Shown piece by piece: positions 5,645 through 6,471 of a DNA stretch of 6,471 bases. Origin of the DNA: Sulfurospirillaceae bacterium (GTDB lineage Bacteria; Campylobacterota; Campylobacteria; Campylobacterales; Sulfurospirillaceae); assembly GCA_028705785.1 (NCBI GenBank), contig JAQWCT010000157.1, positions 1 through 6,471 on the forward strand, read 5' to 3'. Each line of letters starts with the position of its first letter. Positions within the stretch are counted from its first letter, which is position 1. A program made the translations under genes and the position numbers. Under the pieces are notes generated by a model, which did no database searches, had not been told where the DNA came from, and was given only the letters and a program-made list of their open reading frames with translations.

Positions 5645-5726
5645 TTTAACTCCTTTTAACCCTAAATTCGCCTTATTTTATCACAATATTGATACAATTA
5701 TTAAAAAATAGATGATTAGGAACATA
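5645..5726. promoter_or_regulatory. Divergent promoter region between the chemoreceptor and MFS genes
   Basis: Two extended -10 elements face away from each other: TGATAAAAT on the minus strand (5683-5675) for the chemoreceptor and TGATACAAT on the plus strand (5690-5698) for the MFS gene. Predicted leaders are about 20-25 bases each. Neither has a good -35, and the -35 position of each falls on the other's -10, so both could hardly be occupied at once. The two TG-containing ends form the inverted repeat TATCA-N6-TGATA (5679-5694). A flagellar sigma-28 site for the chemoreceptor was considered, but no convincing match is seen. Confidence 0.5.
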
Positions 5727-6471
5727 ATGACAAGTTATTTAGTGTTATTAAGACACAATAAAACACTTTCGCGTCTAAGCTTTATACAACTACTCTCTTA
5801 TTTTGGAGCGTGGTTTAGCCATATGGGCATTTATACCCTTCTTATTAACCTTGAAGCACCCATTTGGGCGTTGAGTGCCGCCGCCGCTTTTACCTTCTTG
5901 CCATCCATGCTTTTAGCCCCTTTTAGTGGGGCATTGATTGATAAAATAGATACCAAAAAATTTATGCTTTTTCTAACTTTAATTGAAATCGTAACCGTTT
6001 TCTTTCTTATTTTTATTGATTCTCTCAATGTGATTTGGTTTTTGCTTATGCTTGTTTTTATTCGTATGGGAGCAGGCAGTATCTATTTTCAAACAGAAAT
6101 GTCGCTTTTGCCAAAGCTATTAAATAATGAAGATTTAAAAATTGCCAATGAAATTCATTCTATTATTTGGTCTATTTCATATGCACTTGGGATGGCGGCT
6201 TCTGGATTTTTTATCCATTATTTTGGGACGACGCTCTCTTTTATTGTTGATATGTTGATTTACATGGTGGCATTTTATTTTTTATTGGGTCTTGATATTC
6301 CCTCTTTGGCACAAAAAAGTGTTTCACATGTATTTGAAATGATTAGAAGTGGTTATGTCTATCTGCGGCAAAACCCCAAAATCATCCATCTCATTTTGCT
6401 TCACGCCAGTGTTGGTTGTACGGCGTATGATGCACTTATCGCTCTTTTAGCCGATTATCAATACAAACATC
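5727..6471 (+). CDS. Major facilitator superfamily transporter, N-terminal part (runs off right edge)
   Basis: Inner-membrane secondary transporter, probably a drug or metabolite exporter of the MFS_3 (enterobactin-exporter-like) type. The window holds 248 residues in an open frame with no stop. Seen: hydrophobic segments near 20-42, 45-68, 79-97, 101-120, 145-165 and 170-190, then the start of the central cytoplasmic loop and of the second half (KIIHLILLHASVGCTAYDALIALL). The loop between the second and third helices carries the MFS motif A, G68-ALIDKIDTKK, in the G-x-x-x-D-K pattern. ATG at 5727-5729 has AGGA 5 bases upstream and gives a short cytoplasmic N-terminus (MTSYLVLLRHNKTLSRLSF) usual for this family. 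It is divergent from the chemoreceptor, with which it shares the promoter region. The substrate is unknown, and the C-terminal half is outside the window. Confidence 0.88.
   Translation, partial: MTSYLVLLRHNKTLSRLSFIQLLSYFGAWFSHMGIYTLLINLEAPIWALSAAAAFTFLPSMLLAPFSGALIDKIDTKKFMLFLTLIEIVTVFFLIFIDSLNVIWFLLMLVFIRMGAGSIYFQTEMSLLPKLLNNEDLKIANEIHSIIWSISYALGMAASGFFIHYFGTTLSFIVDMLIYMVAFYFLLGLDIPSLAQKSVSHVFEMIRSGYVYLRQNPKIIHLILLHASVGCTAYDALIALLADYQYKH

Noticed and set aside
5831..6028. 65-residue minus-strand frame inside the MFS gene
   Set aside because: Shadow of the MFS transmembrane codons; no domain, and the sense frame is clearly coding.
1..6471. CRISPR arrays, tRNA genes, insertion sequences, prophage or toxin-antitoxin genes
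   Set aside because: No regularly spaced repeats, cloverleaf candidates, transposase frames or terminal repeats were seen on either strand; gaps between genes are 102 bases or less.

Overview
This AT-rich 6.5 kb chromosomal segment most resembles a Campylobacterota (epsilonproteobacterial) genome, possibly Sulfurospirillum or a close relative. The pointers are the base composition, tight gene packing, a large sCache-type chemoreceptor, a STAS-fused Mla-type lipid permease and the style of the promoters. This is an inference from gene content and protein character; no rRNA or other phylogenetic marker lies in the window. There are eight genes, six complete and two (at the edges) partial. No tRNA, rRNA, CRISPR array, insertion sequence or phage gene was seen, and no gene-free stretch exceeds about 100 bases.

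Layout, left to right. (1) Bases 1-1417, minus strand: an Mla-type phospholipid ABC transporter operon, with a STAS-MlaE permease followed by the start of its MlaF-type ATPase, joined by a GTGA stop/start overlap. The substrate-binding MlaD/MCE partner would lie beyond the left edge. (2) 1495-2094, plus strand: msrA with a signal peptide, divergent from the permease. (3) 2137-3231, minus strand: a two-gene operon of a MarR-family regulator and a CatB/Vat-type hexapeptide acetyltransferase. Upstream is a near-consensus sigma-70 promoter, and a 34-bp near-perfect palindrome covers its -10 element. (4) 3334-5644, minus strand: a methyl-accepting chemotaxis protein followed by a YhgN-like MarC-family membrane protein, apparently translationally coupled. 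(5) 5727-end, plus strand: the first 248 residues of a major facilitator superfamily transporter, divergent from the chemoreceptor.

The gene set points to envelope maintenance (lipid transport), repair of oxidised protein (MsrA), xenobiotic response (MarR with acetyltransferase, and perhaps the MFS exporter) and chemotaxis. I see no clearly new multi-gene system. The most useful observations are regulatory or structural: the marR promoter-operator; the palindromic core CTTTACATGTAA present three times, once inside a gene; a second ribosome-binding site and start inside msrA that would give a form without the signal peptide; and two back-to-back divergent promoter regions.
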